Origin: Salinimicrobium sp. TH3
GTDB lineage: Bacteria; Bacteroidota; Bacteroidia; Flavobacteriales; Flavobacteriaceae
Assembly: GCF_026676115.1 (NCBI RefSeq)
Contig: NZ_JAPONB010000003.1
Location: 310,001 to 374,000, forward strand
DNA: 64,000 nucleotides
Reading direction: 5' to 3'
Part shown: positions 53,814 through 63,327 of the stretch, piece after piece
Numbering within the stretch: the first letter of the stretch is position 1
How the letters are laid out: every line of letters begins with the position of its first letter
Translations under genes and position numbers: made by a program
The notes under the pieces: model-generated
Databases searched by the model: none
What the model saw: the letters and a program-made list of their open reading frames with translations, nothing else
What the model was told of the DNA's origin: nothing

Positions 53814-54857
53814 ATGAAAATTAATAATGTAGAAATTGGAAAGAATAATCCTGTTTTTATTATAGCGGAACTATCTGCAAATCATAATGGTAGTTTAGAA
53901 GTAGCTTTGGAAACAATTAAAGCAGCAAAAAGAACGGGAGCAGATGCCGTTAAAATCCAAACCTACACTCCAGACACCATGACCCTCGATGTGAAAAAAC
54001 CAGATTTTATGTTGAGTCAGGGGACAATATGGGATGGTCAATATCTTCACGATCTATACAAAGAAGCTTATACACCATGGGAATGGCACGAACAGCTGTT
54101 TAAAACGGCAGAAGAAGAAGGATTGATTTGTTTCTCATCTCCTTTCGATGCAACGGCCGTAGATCTTCTTGAAAGTTTAAATGCTCCTGCATATAAGATT
54201 GCTTCTTTCGAAATTACCGACATACCTCTCATAGAACTGGTAGCTTCTAAGGGCAAACCGGTTATTATCTCCACAGGTATTGCAAAAAGAGAAGATATAG
54301 AACTGGCATTAAACGCCTGTCACAGGATGGGGAATAATAATGTGGCGCTGTTAAAATGTACATCTTCCTACCCGGCACCTATTGATGAAGCAAATATGGT
54401 AATGGTGAAGGATCTGGCAGAAAGATTTAATGTGATATCCGGCCTTTCAGATCATACAATGGGAAACACGGTTCCGGTAGTCGCAACCTGCTTTGGAGCA
54501 AAAATTATAGAAAAACATTTTATTTTGAATAAAGAAATTGGAGGACCTGATGCTTCCTTTTCCATGGACGAAAAAGAATTTACTTCTATGGTAAATGCTG
54601 TTCGGGAGGCAGAAAAAGCAATTGGAATAGTAGATTATTCACTTACTGAAAAACAAAGAAAAGGAAGAGATTTTTCACGTTCACTTTATGTGGTTAAAGA
54701 TATTAATAAAGGAGAGTTGATTTCAGAAGAAAATGTAAGATCGATAAGGCCAGGTTTTGGTATGCATCCTAAGCATTATTCTGTCGTTCTAGGGAAAAAG
54801 GTTCGAAGCAGCCTAATAAAAGGAACCCGACTTTCATTTGAAGATTTAGAAGAGTAA
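53814..54857 (+). CDS. pseI: Pseudaminic acid synthase PseI
   Basis: 347-residue NeuB-type enzyme condensing the altrose derivative with phosphoenolpyruvate to Pse. IIAELSANHNGS and KIQTYTPDTMTLD are PseI-like, and a C-terminal SAF domain (SLYVVKDINKGELIS) is present. ATG 53814 gives the normal N-terminus; ATG 53805 and a GTG at 53793 are also in frame. It closes the pse block. Confidence 0.92.
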   Translation: MKINNVEIGKNNPVFIIAELSANHNGSLEVALETIKAAKRTGADAVKIQTYTPDTMTLDVKKPDFMLSQGTIWDGQYLHDLYKEAYTPWEWHEQLFKTAEEEGLICFSSPFDATAVDLLESLNAPAYKIASFEITDIPLIELVASKGKPVIISTGIAKREDIELALNACHRMGNNNVALLKCTSSYPAPIDEANMVMVKDLAERFNVISGLSDHTMGNTVPVVATCFGAKIIEKHFILNKEIGGPDASFSMDEKEFTSMVNAVREAEKAIGIVDYSLTEKQRKGRDFSRSLYVVKDINKGELISEENVRSIRPGFGMHPKHYSVVLGKKVRSSLIKGTRLSFEDLEE

Positions 54858-54937
54858 AGATTCTATTAAAATTCAACTTCTAATAATGCCAACATTTCAA
54901 TCATTAACTTTATATATCTTTCAGAATCTATTAAAGA

Positions 54938-56107
54938 ATGAGCAATAAACTTAAAAAAGTACTTTTCATAATTGACACCTTGCAAGGTTCCGGTGCGGAA
55001 AGAAGTTTGGTAGAAATTGCCAGGAATTTTGAGGAGTACATTCCTATTTTTGTTCACGTATACAAGGGAGACATGCTAAAGAATGATTTAGAAAAATCAG
55101 GCATAAAAGTATATTCGCTGAATATTAATAAAAAGTATGGTTTTAAGGAAGCGACTCAGGCGCTTACTACTATTTATAAAGAGGAAAAACCATCTTTAAT
55201 TCATTCTACTTTATTCAAGTCGGATATAATTGCAAGGCGAATGAAGAAAAAATTTCCGGAAATACCTTTAATGGGTAGTTTTGTAAATAATACCTATACG
55301 CCTCAAAGATATCAAAATCAAAATCTTATTAATAAAGCTAAACTTTGGCTGGCTTATCAAATGGATAAGCAATCGGCAAGAAAGGTTGATTTTTATATTT
55401 CTAATTCTGAAACAATAAAAAAGGCGGAAGGTGGAGCTTTAGGCGTACCGGAGTCAAAAATAGAAGTGATTTACAGAGGAAGGGATCTTTCAAAGTACGA
55501 GGGATTTATTGATGAAGAACAAAAAAACAGTAAGAAAGCTTCTCTTGGTCTCAAAACTGATAACATTCTTCTAAATGTTAGCAGGTTGATCGAGAGAAAA
55601 GCGCAGCTGGATATAATTAATGCATTGCCGGCGGTTTTGGAAAAATATCCGGATGCTATTTTACTTATTGCTGGTCACGGGGAATACCACAAGATTTTAG
55701 AAAATAGAGCGAAGGCTTTGAACATTGCTAATCATGTAAAACTTTTAGGTCGAAGATTAGATGTCGCTGAACTTCTCGAATTATCCAGAGTTTTTGTTTA
55801 TCCTTCCTATGCAGAAGGGCTGCCCGGTGCTTTAATAGAGGCAATGATGGCTCAAAAACTAATAATAGCCTCTAATATTGGCGAAAATCTGGAATGTGTT
55901 GATGAAAGTAGTGCTTTAATTTTTCAGAAAGGCGAGGTAGGGGAATTGTCAAATAAAATTGTTTATGCTTTAGGAAACTTTTCAAGCTTGAGGCACTATG
56001 GCGAAAATGCGAGAAAGCTGGCGCAGGCAAAGTTTCAAATTCAAACTATTGCTCAGAAATATGAGGAGTTGTACGAGGAGGTAATCAATAGAGGAAGTAG
56101 TAAATGA
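54938..56107 (+). CDS. Glycosyltransferase family 4
   Basis: 389-residue retaining GT-B enzyme. The acceptor-side loop DTLQGSGAERSL at the N-terminus and the donor EGLPGALIEAM (E-x7-E motif) in the C-terminal half are clear. Sugar and acceptor unknown. It overlaps the polysaccharide deacetylase gene by 4 bases (ATGA). Confidence 0.9.
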   Translation: MSNKLKKVLFIIDTLQGSGAERSLVEIARNFEEYIPIFVHVYKGDMLKNDLEKSGIKVYSLNINKKYGFKEATQALTTIYKEEKPSLIHSTLFKSDIIARRMKKKFPEIPLMGSFVNNTYTPQRYQNQNLINKAKLWLAYQMDKQSARKVDFYISNSETIKKAEGGALGVPESKIEVIYRGRDLSKYEGFIDEEQKNSKKASLGLKTDNILLNVSRLIERKAQLDIINALPAVLEKYPDAILLIAGHGEYHKILENRAKALNIANHVKLLGRRLDVAELLELSRVFVYPSYAEGLPGALIEAMMAQKLIIASNIGENLECVDESSALIFQKGEVGELSNKIVYALGNFSSLRHYGENARKLAQAKFQIQTIAQKYEELYEEVINRGSSK

Positions 56108-56973
56108 GAAACTTGGTCTATAACACCTTAAAATTATTTCACCCAATTTTTAATAGCCTCTTTAAAAATCGGCTTAGGGTATTGGCATATCATGATATTG
56201 TGGATGAAGCTAATTTTGAAACTCAAATAATTTGGTTGAAATCTCAATATAATATTATTGACATTTCAACCTTAAAAGATCATTTGTTCTACAACAAAAA
56301 GTTACCTGTACATCCTTTGTTAATAACCTTGGATGACGGGGATATCACAGTATTTAAAAAGGGATTTCCAGTTTTAAAGAAGTATAAAATAGGTGCATGT
56401 CTTTTCATCATTACAGATCTTATAAACTCAAGCAAGGATTTTTGGTGGAACACGATCAGAAAAAATGAAAAAAAGAAAGGACTGTCGGAAAAAGATATTT
56501 TAAAACTTATAAATGAAAGTAAAGCATTATCAAATAAAGACAGGATACAACTTCTGGAAAAATATCCTGCCACTTCCCAACAGCAGTTAACAATTGATGA
56601 AGTAAAAGAACTGGAAAAAGACAGAGTGTTCATTGGAAACCATTCTCATACTCATCCTATGTTTGATAAACTTGAAAAAAAGGATCTGATAAATGAACTG
56701 GAACAGGCGAAAAATTTTTTCGAAAAAAATGATGTAGGTGACTACAGAGTATTTGCTTATCCTAATGGCAATTTGAGTGAATATACAGAAGCTTTGCTCC
56801 AGGAAAAAGGTATTGAAATGGCATTTTTATTTGATCATAAAGTTAATGAGAAAAAGATAAACCCCTTTAGAATTTCTCGCATAGCTGTAGATTCAGATAC
56901 TCCCCTGACTGAGTTTAAAACAAAAGTTTCTGGTTTACATCCTTTAATTTTAAAAGTAAAAAAACAGTTTTAA
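56104..56973 (+). CDS. NodB-type polysaccharide deacetylase
   Basis: 289 residues. The motif 1 LITLDDGD (Asp pair), motif 2 GNHSHTHP with the two zinc His, and FAYPNGNLSEY are in order, so the metal site is intact. No signal peptide, so a cytoplasmic sugar or lipid-linked intermediate is the likely substrate. Confidence 0.87.
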   Translation: MRNLVYNTLKLFHPIFNSLFKNRLRVLAYHDIVDEANFETQIIWLKSQYNIIDISTLKDHLFYNKKLPVHPLLITLDDGDITVFKKGFPVLKKYKIGACLFIITDLINSSKDFWWNTIRKNEKKKGLSEKDILKLINESKALSNKDRIQLLEKYPATSQQQLTIDEVKELEKDRVFIGNHSHTHPMFDKLEKKDLINELEQAKNFFEKNDVGDYRVFAYPNGNLSEYTEALLQEKGIEMAFLFDHKVNEKKINPFRISRIAVDSDTPLTEFKTKVSGLHPLILKVKKQF

Positions 56974-57065
56974 CAGTAGTTTTTGTTATCTGTGTTTGAT
57001 TAATTAAAAAACTAGAAATTAACTGTTATTCCGGTGAAGAGGCTTTGGATGAAAATATTTGTAAG

Positions 57066-57947
57066 ATGATAGAAATCAGGGAAATTAATTACAATCAGGA
57101 TCTGGATCAGATAGTAAATCTAATCCGGAACAATTTAGCTTCCAACTATACAATCCGCTTCTTTAAGAGAAAACATCTAGACAATCCTTTCGGCCCTTCT
57201 TATGGATTAGTGGCTTTAAATGAAGAAAAGGTTATAGGGGTAAGAATGGCTATGAAGTGGGAATTTTTAAATTTAGAAAATGAAGAAATTTTAAAGAGCC
57301 TGAGAATGGTCGATACTGCAGTAGACCATAAATTTAGAAAAAGGGGGATTTTTAACTCTCTGAATTCAAAATTTCTTGAATCTATCGGAAAAAATTACCG
57401 GTGTATTTTCAATACTCCTAATAAAAGTAGTATCCCCGGAAATTTGAAGATGGGTTGGCAGGCATTGGATGATATCGGGTACTGCAAAATTGGTATTGCC
57501 AATTTTATGTCCCGGAGCCTAAAGTTAAGTTTTATTCCATTAAATGAAATAAGATATAAGAATCACAAAAGTAATTCAGGATTTACAACTAATTTTTCAG
57601 ATTCTTTTTTTTCTTGGCGTTATTCCCTGAGCGACTATCAGGTAGCTTCTTTTAATGAAGAAAAATCTTTAATAATTATTTTTAAAACTATTCGATTAAA
57701 AGGCTTCAAGGTACTTGTAGTAGAGGAAATTTTTGGAGATCCCATATATTTTTCAAAAATGATAAATTCTTTAGCGAAAAGATTGAAAATTTTTTTGATT
57801 TTCTTTTTAGATAGTGAGCACTGGAAGAAAATTAAATTTATTGGATCTGTTAAGAGATATAAGCCTACTGTTTTGTTTAGAGGAGAAAATTGCCCGTTGT
57901 CGAGACATACCAGATTTTCTTTAGGGGACCTGGCAGGAATAATTTAG
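57066..57947 (+). CDS. GNAT-family acyltransferase, twin 1
   Basis: 293 residues. N-terminal acyl-CoA fold with FRKRGIFNSLNSKF near residue 95-108 and the signature HLDNPFGPSYGLVAL. I start at ATG 57066; a TTG 21 bases upstream is in frame. A tandem paralogue follows 13 bases later. In glycan loci this family acts on amino sugars; the substrate here is unknown. Confidence 0.82.
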   Translation: MIEIREINYNQDLDQIVNLIRNNLASNYTIRFFKRKHLDNPFGPSYGLVALNEEKVIGVRMAMKWEFLNLENEEILKSLRMVDTAVDHKFRKRGIFNSLNSKFLESIGKNYRCIFNTPNKSSIPGNLKMGWQALDDIGYCKIGIANFMSRSLKLSFIPLNEIRYKNHKSNSGFTTNFSDSFFSWRYSLSDYQVASFNEEKSLIIIFKTIRLKGFKVLVVEEIFGDPIYFSKMINSLAKRLKIFLIFFLDSEHWKKIKFIGSVKRYKPTVLFRGENCPLSRHTRFSLGDLAGII

Positions 57948-57960
57948 TTACATTCAATAT

Positions 57961-58872
57961 ATGGATCAGGTAATAATTAAAAGAAAAAAGATAGACAAGA
58001 TAGAATTTCGGGAAATAAATTATGAACAGGATTTGGATGATGTTATTGGATTAATTCAAACCAATTTAAGATCTGATTATTCGGCCGATCTGTTTAATTG
58101 GAAGCATCTACAAAATCCTTTTGGAAGATCCTACGGGTTATTGGCTTTAGATGGAAAAAAGATTATAGGAGTCAGAATGTTCATGTTTTGGGAATTCAGG
58201 TTTCCTCAAAATAAAGAAATAATAAGAGCTATTAGACCTGTAGATACTGTGACCGATTTGGAATATCGCGGAAAGGGCCTCTTTAAAAAATTAACCCTGC
58301 AAGGACTTCATAATTGCCGGAAAAAATATGATATTGTTTTTAACACTCCTAATAAAAATAGTCTTCCCGGCTATTTAAAGATGGGATGGGAAAAGATTCT
58401 TGACGTAGATTCCTTTAAGGTGGGCCTACTCAATCCCTTCAGAAAAATATCGCCCGGGGTTATAATAAAAATAGATGATCTTGTTTTAAAAGAGTCTGCA
58501 GAGTTTAGTAATGATTCAGTAACCACCTGTAGAACTTCCGATTTTTACAAATGGAGATATCAGGATTCTGAAGGATACCAAATAGTGTTTTTTGAAAAAG
58601 AAGACACCTATGTAGTTTTCGGCAAGAGAAAGTGGTTTACGATAATCTATGAAATTATAGGAGCAACGTTCCTAAATATAAGCATGTTAAACACTATAGG
58701 AATTAAAACAAAGAGGCCTTTTGTTTATTACTATAATAGCCACTCTTTTGAGCAAGTAAATTTCTTAGCTACTATTAAAAAAGATAGACCTGTTATTGTA
58801 CTCAAAAATTGTGATTTAAAATATAATGAGCAAATCAGTTTTTCTTTGGCTGATTTAGAAGCTAAATTTTAG
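57961..58872 (+). CDS. GNAT-family acyltransferase, twin 2
   Basis: 303 residues, clearly a paralogue of the previous gene: FREINYEQDLDDVIGLIQTN, HLQNPFGRSYGLLAL and FNTPNKNSLPGYLKMGWE match in order. The C-terminal halves differ, suggesting separate acceptor specificity. Confidence 0.82.
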   Translation: MDQVIIKRKKIDKIEFREINYEQDLDDVIGLIQTNLRSDYSADLFNWKHLQNPFGRSYGLLALDGKKIIGVRMFMFWEFRFPQNKEIIRAIRPVDTVTDLEYRGKGLFKKLTLQGLHNCRKKYDIVFNTPNKNSLPGYLKMGWEKILDVDSFKVGLLNPFRKISPGVIIKIDDLVLKESAEFSNDSVTTCRTSDFYKWRYQDSEGYQIVFFEKEDTYVVFGKRKWFTIIYEIIGATFLNISMLNTIGIKTKRPFVYYYNSHSFEQVNFLATIKKDRPVIVLKNCDLKYNEQISFSLADLEAKF

Positions 58873-58879
58873 TTTTTGA

Positions 58880-59476
58880 CTAAATGAAATTTGAAGTTTG
58901 TGACAAGACCTGTGCATCTTCAATCTTCTCCTGACGGGGAAAGTTTATGACATGCGACGATTTTTGATTCTGAGAAACTTTTTCCTGGATCTCTTTGACT
59001 ACTTTGGCAGGATTACCTGTAACTATAGTCCACGCGGGCACATCTTTTACTACTAATGAACCAGCACCTACAATGGCACCTTCTCCTACAGTTACGCCAG
59101 GCATAATTATGCTGCCCATTCCTATAACACAACCTTTTTTTAAAATGACAGGTGCCTTTGTGTATCCAAGATCGTTATACCTTGTGTTCTTATAGTAAGA
59201 TTTTAGATCTCTTTTATGGCAAAGGATTAGGCTGCGACTGGCAACCCAGACATCATCCTCAATTGTTATTAAGGAGGCATTATGGACATCATAGTAAATA
59301 TCATAGCCCATTGAAACATTTTTACCGACAGTACAACCAGTTTTTTTCCAGATTTCGGGTCGTATTCTGGGACTTATTCTATTCAGAATTACCCAGTTTT
59401 TAGAAATTTTAAAAAGATAAAAGAAAGTAATGATTCGCACTTTTTCATAAAAAGCTTTGCCGATTTTTTTGAGCAT
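58880..59476 (-). CDS. Hexapeptide-repeat acyltransferase (WcaF/LbH type)
   Basis: 198-residue left-handed beta-helix O-acyltransferase. Its repeats (GAIVGAGSLVVKDVPAWTIVTGNPAKVVK) are classic, after GMGSIIMPGVTVG. It is the only minus-strand gene in this part of the locus and probably has its own promoter; no -7 match was found upstream. Likely O-acetylates a sugar of the polymer. Confidence 0.87.
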   Translation of the reverse strand: MLKKIGKAFYEKVRIITFFYLFKISKNWVILNRISPRIRPEIWKKTGCTVGKNVSMGYDIYYDVHNASLITIEDDVWVASRSLILCHKRDLKSYYKNTRYNDLGYTKAPVILKKGCVIGMGSIIMPGVTVGEGAIVGAGSLVVKDVPAWTIVTGNPAKVVKEIQEKVSQNQKSSHVINFPRQEKIEDAQVLSQTSNFI

Positions 59477-59714
59477 AATATTTGATTAAAGAACTGGGAG
59501 GCAACAATAACATCCCTATGGTTTCTTAGAATAAGCAGACAAAAATATGAAAAACATTACTAGAATTTTTTTTTAAGATGTTTAACCTAAATTCTTAAGA
59601 GTAATTTAAGTTTGATACTGATTATTTACTAAAAAAAACTCTTATGTGTTAGAATTTCCTTCATTATGAATACAAATTAAAAAGTGTCGCAGTAATTAGG
59701 TTTTTAAAAGGTTG

Positions 59715-59722
59715 TACTTTTG
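59715..59722 (+). promoter_or_regulatory. -7 element of GT4 gene
   Basis: TACTTTTG, 25 bases before the TTG start at 59748. No -33 match. Confidence 0.4.
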
Positions 59723-59747
59723 CTTTTTATAATTAAGTCCAAATAGA

Positions 59748-60830
59748 TTGAAAATCTTACAATTGATCCATAAGCCTCAAAATCGGGGAGCAGAAACTTT
59801 TGCTTGCCAACTGTCGGGTCATTTAGTTGCCCTGGGTCACCAGGTCGAAATAGTCGCATTATTCAGTGGTGAAGCTTCCTTGCCTTATAAAGGGGAAATT
59901 CATAATTTAAATGCATCCCCGGGTACCAGATTTTTTGATGTTAAAGCATGGAAAAGATTGGCAGGGATAATTAGGTCTTTTAAGCCTGATATAGTCCAGG
60001 CTAACGCGGGAGATACCTTAAAATATGCTGTTTTTTCAAAGCTTTTTTTTAGATGGAAAACTCCAATATTATTTAGGAATGCCAGTGAAGTCGGACGTTA
60101 TTTAAATTCAAATTTCCAAAAACATTATAACAGTTTTTTATATCGGCATATAGGCTGGGTGGCTTCAGTTTCAAAAGCTTCAGAACAGGATTTATTACGT
60201 CAGTTTTCTTTCTTGAAAGGTAAAACTGAAGTACTCCCTGTTGGCCTGGAGGAAAAAAAGGAGATCCCTCCTGTGAAATTAAATCCTGCTTCAGTAAATC
60301 ATATTGTTCATGTAGGAGGCTTTAGTTTTGAGAAAAATCATAAAGGGCTCTTACGTATTTTAAAACTGGTACTGGATATGGATGATCAGGTTCACCTACA
60401 TCTTGTTGGCGATGGGCCCTTAAAAAAAGAAATTGAATTAGAGGTAAAAAAAATGAGGTTGGTAACTAGGGTGTCTTTTCATGGTTTTGTTAATAACCCT
60501 CTCTCTTACATTAATGCTGGAAATGTTTTGGTATTGCCCAGTATCATAGAAGGGCTGCCCGGAGTGCTTTTGGAAGCTATGTTTTGTAGGACACCTGTTG
60601 TCGCGTATAACGTAGGTGGAATTTCAGAAATAGTTAACCCAGAAACAGGTTATCTTATTGAAAAAGATAATGAGGAAGCTTTTGCTAAGACGGTAGGGGA
60701 GCTCCTCGCCAGCTCTGATCCTATTCGCCTTGCTAAGGCGAATGAAATGGTGCGGAAAAAATTTATAAATAAAAACATTGCGTTAAAATTCGTTAATTCT
60801 TATCGAAAGCTTGTTGAGGGTGAAGAATAG
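59748..60830 (+). CDS. Glycosyltransferase family 4
   Basis: 360-residue GT-B enzyme with acceptor loop HKPQNRGAETFA and donor motif EGLPGVLLEAM. TTG start, since the conserved first strand begins there (MKILQLIHKP by family). Substrates unknown. It is followed 34 bases later by another GT4. Confidence 0.89.
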   Translation: MKILQLIHKPQNRGAETFACQLSGHLVALGHQVEIVALFSGEASLPYKGEIHNLNASPGTRFFDVKAWKRLAGIIRSFKPDIVQANAGDTLKYAVFSKLFFRWKTPILFRNASEVGRYLNSNFQKHYNSFLYRHIGWVASVSKASEQDLLRQFSFLKGKTEVLPVGLEEKKEIPPVKLNPASVNHIVHVGGFSFEKNHKGLLRILKLVLDMDDQVHLHLVGDGPLKKEIELEVKKMRLVTRVSFHGFVNNPLSYINAGNVLVLPSIIEGLPGVLLEAMFCRTPVVAYNVGGISEIVNPETGYLIEKDNEEAFAKTVGELLASSDPIRLAKANEMVRKKFINKNIALKFVNSYRKLVEGEE

Positions 60831-60864
60831 ACTAATTTTGCAATTCGTGTGTTGTTAAAAAATA

Positions 60865-61983
60865 ATGAAAAAAGTCAAAGTCCTCCATTTAATTAAATCA
60901 TTAGGAAGAGGAGGGGCAGAGATGCTTCTTCCAGAAACACTTAAACTGCATGATCAAAACAGGTTTGAATTCTTCTATATTTATTTTCTACCCTGGAAAG
61001 ATCAAATGGTCAAACCTATAGCAGACGCAGGGGGAAATATTACCTGTTTTTCCGCTAAAAATAATTTAAAGCTGCTTCAGCGTGCTTCAGAGGTAACCAA
61101 ATTCTGCAAAGAAAATGATATTGATATTATTCATGCGCATCTTCCGTGGTCAGGATTCTTAGCCAGATTGGTGCACAAGAGGACCAAACTGCCTTTAGTT
61201 TATACCGAACATAATATACAGGAAAAATACCATTTCCTAACGAGGACATTAAATAAACATACCTATAATTACCAAACTCTAGCTTTGGGAGTTTCAAATG
61301 ATGTTTCTCAATCAATTCAACGTAATATTAAGCCGCACATTTCGGTAAAAACTCTTTTAAATGGAGTCAATACCCAGAAATTTAAAAAGAATGACATAAA
61401 AGGCAATGAAATCAGGAAGAAATATGGAATCCCTTTGGATGCGGTTGTAGTGGGAAATGTAGCAGTTTTTAGAGAACAAAAAGCAATTCCGGTTTGGTTA
61501 AAGGCCTTTAGGGAGATAAGTGAGAATTACCCAGAAGTGTATGGTTTATTGGTTGGTGCAGGACCTAAAGAAGAAGAAATTAGACAATTGATCAGGGAAT
61601 TTAAATTAGAGGGAAAGGTAAAACTTCCCGGTCTGCAGGTAGAGACACTTCCTTATTTCTCTGCTATGGACATTTTCATGATGAGTTCTGCTTTTGAAGG
61701 CTTACCTATTGCACTTTTAGAAGCTATGAGTTGTGAATGTGCCGTAGTATCGACTAAAGCAGGTGGCGTGGTCGAAGTTGTACGTGAAGGGAAAGACGGA
61801 CTTTTAAGTGCCACTGGTGATTGGAAGGGTTTGGTAGTTAATGTTCAGGATCTGTTGATCAACAATTCAAGAATGGAAGAGTTTAAAAGATCTTCCCGGA
61901 TACGCGTTGAAAAAAAGTTTAGTCTTCAAAACATGGTATTGGAATTGGAAGAGATTTATCCAAAATTAATACACCAGTTTTGA
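60865..61983 (+). CDS. Glycosyltransferase family 4
   Basis: 372 residues, GT-B with SLGRGGAEMLLPE at the N-terminus and EGLPIALLEAMSC as the donor motif. Not closely similar to the preceding GT4 outside the family motifs, so a different linkage is likely. Confidence 0.89.
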   Translation: MKKVKVLHLIKSLGRGGAEMLLPETLKLHDQNRFEFFYIYFLPWKDQMVKPIADAGGNITCFSAKNNLKLLQRASEVTKFCKENDIDIIHAHLPWSGFLARLVHKRTKLPLVYTEHNIQEKYHFLTRTLNKHTYNYQTLALGVSNDVSQSIQRNIKPHISVKTLLNGVNTQKFKKNDIKGNEIRKKYGIPLDAVVVGNVAVFREQKAIPVWLKAFREISENYPEVYGLLVGAGPKEEEIRQLIREFKLEGKVKLPGLQVETLPYFSAMDIFMMSSAFEGLPIALLEAMSCECAVVSTKAGGVVEVVREGKDGLLSATGDWKGLVVNVQDLLINNSRMEEFKRSSRIRVEKKFSLQNMVLELEEIYPKLIHQF

Positions 61984-62065
61984 GATTAGAATCTTTATTT
62001 CCTCAAATTAGATCACATTCCAGGATTGTATAAAAAGAAATAATAGGACCTTTACAAACCAAAAC

Positions 62066-63277
62066 ATGTTTGGAGTATTATTTTTAATAATATTATTTTA
62101 TGTCTTAAATCAGGCGATCTTCGGTGTTTACCAAAAGAAGCATAGCTTCTTTAATAAAAAGAAGATGAACCTTCTTTATCTTTACCATTTGTTATTTTAC
62201 GGAGTTTATTTGTGGTATGCGAATAACAATCCTTCAGATTCCGCAGGATATTTTCGGCATGTTAATGAACACCCCGGTACATGGTTAGAATTGTTTGGGA
62301 CGGATACGAATTTTATTGAATTTCTTGCATACCCATTTGCATTTGTAGGTTTTAATTACAACATGCTTATGTTGGTATTTGCTTGGTTTGGATTCCTTGG
62401 ATTCATGTATGCTTACCTTTTCTTCCGGGAAAAAATTCCTATCAAAGTGAAGGTTTTTAGATCTGTTGATCTGCTTACCTTAATTCTGTTTTTACCAAAC
62501 ATGCATTTTTGGACAGCATCCTTAGGTAAGGGTTCCGCGATATTTCTGGGGCTAATGATGTTCACATATGCAATAGCTAGACCAGGTTCTCGACTTTTAT
62601 TATTAGTTCTTGGGGCAATAATAATTTACTATATAAGACCTCATGTCTTTCTGTTTGTTGCAGTGGGGGCAGTTGTGGGATACATGAGCGGAAAACAATC
62701 CATACCACTATGGCAGAAACTTGCCGTATTTATAGGATTAATTGGAGGTTTGGTAATTGCACAGGATCAAATCCTCGCTGTGGTTGGATTGCAGAGTTCA
62801 GAGAATTTAATAGAAGATTTTGGATCCTTTTCAGAGGACAGGGCGGAAGATCTTCAGAAAGCGGGTTCAGGAGTTGATTTATCCTCGTACCCATTACCCG
62901 TAAAGCTTTTTACTTTTTGGTTCAGGCCTCTATTTATTGATGCCCCAAACATTCTAGGTCTAATTGTCTCTTTTGAAAATCTAGTTTATCTGTTGTTGTT
63001 CCTAAAAATCATTAAAAAGGACTTTGTGAAGTTTATCAGAAAATCTCCAGCCCTTGTGAAAATGAGCTTTGTCATTTTTTTCACAACATCTTTTGCAATG
63101 ACTTTTATAATGTCCAATCTTGGAATAATTATGAGACAAAAATCTATGGTAATGTACTTTCTGTTTTTTGTGATCTATTACTATTTGGCTGAAAAGAAGT
63201 ACTTAAAAGTTATGAAAATTAGAAAGCTTCGGGCTTTAAATGAGAAAAGGCGGATTCAAAATCTGGTCGGCAATTAG
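62066..63277 (+). CDS. Wzy-like polysaccharide polymerase (EpsG-type membrane protein)
   Basis: 403-residue polytopic protein with about 10 hydrophobic helices, a periplasmic-type loop with SDSAGYFRH, the segment SLGKGSAIFLG and YYIRPHVFLF, features of EpsG/Wzy polymerases that join repeat units in the periplasm. No closer family can be seen. It is the only polymerase candidate in the window. Confidence 0.75.
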   Translation: MFGVLFLIILFYVLNQAIFGVYQKKHSFFNKKKMNLLYLYHLLFYGVYLWYANNNPSDSAGYFRHVNEHPGTWLELFGTDTNFIEFLAYPFAFVGFNYNMLMLVFAWFGFLGFMYAYLFFREKIPIKVKVFRSVDLLTLILFLPNMHFWTASLGKGSAIFLGLMMFTYAIARPGSRLLLLVLGAIIIYYIRPHVFLFVAVGAVVGYMSGKQSIPLWQKLAVFIGLIGGLVIAQDQILAVVGLQSSENLIEDFGSFSEDRAEDLQKAGSGVDLSSYPLPVKLFTFWFRPLFIDAPNILGLIVSFENLVYLLLFLKIIKKDFVKFIRKSPALVKMSFVIFFTTSFAMTFIMSNLGIIMRQKSMVMYFLFFVIYYYLAEKKYLKVMKIRKLRALNEKRRIQNLVGN

Positions 63278-63327
63278 TCTTATTCTGGTGCTAGAAATCA
63301 AGCTGAAATTTTTAATTTAGAAGTAAA

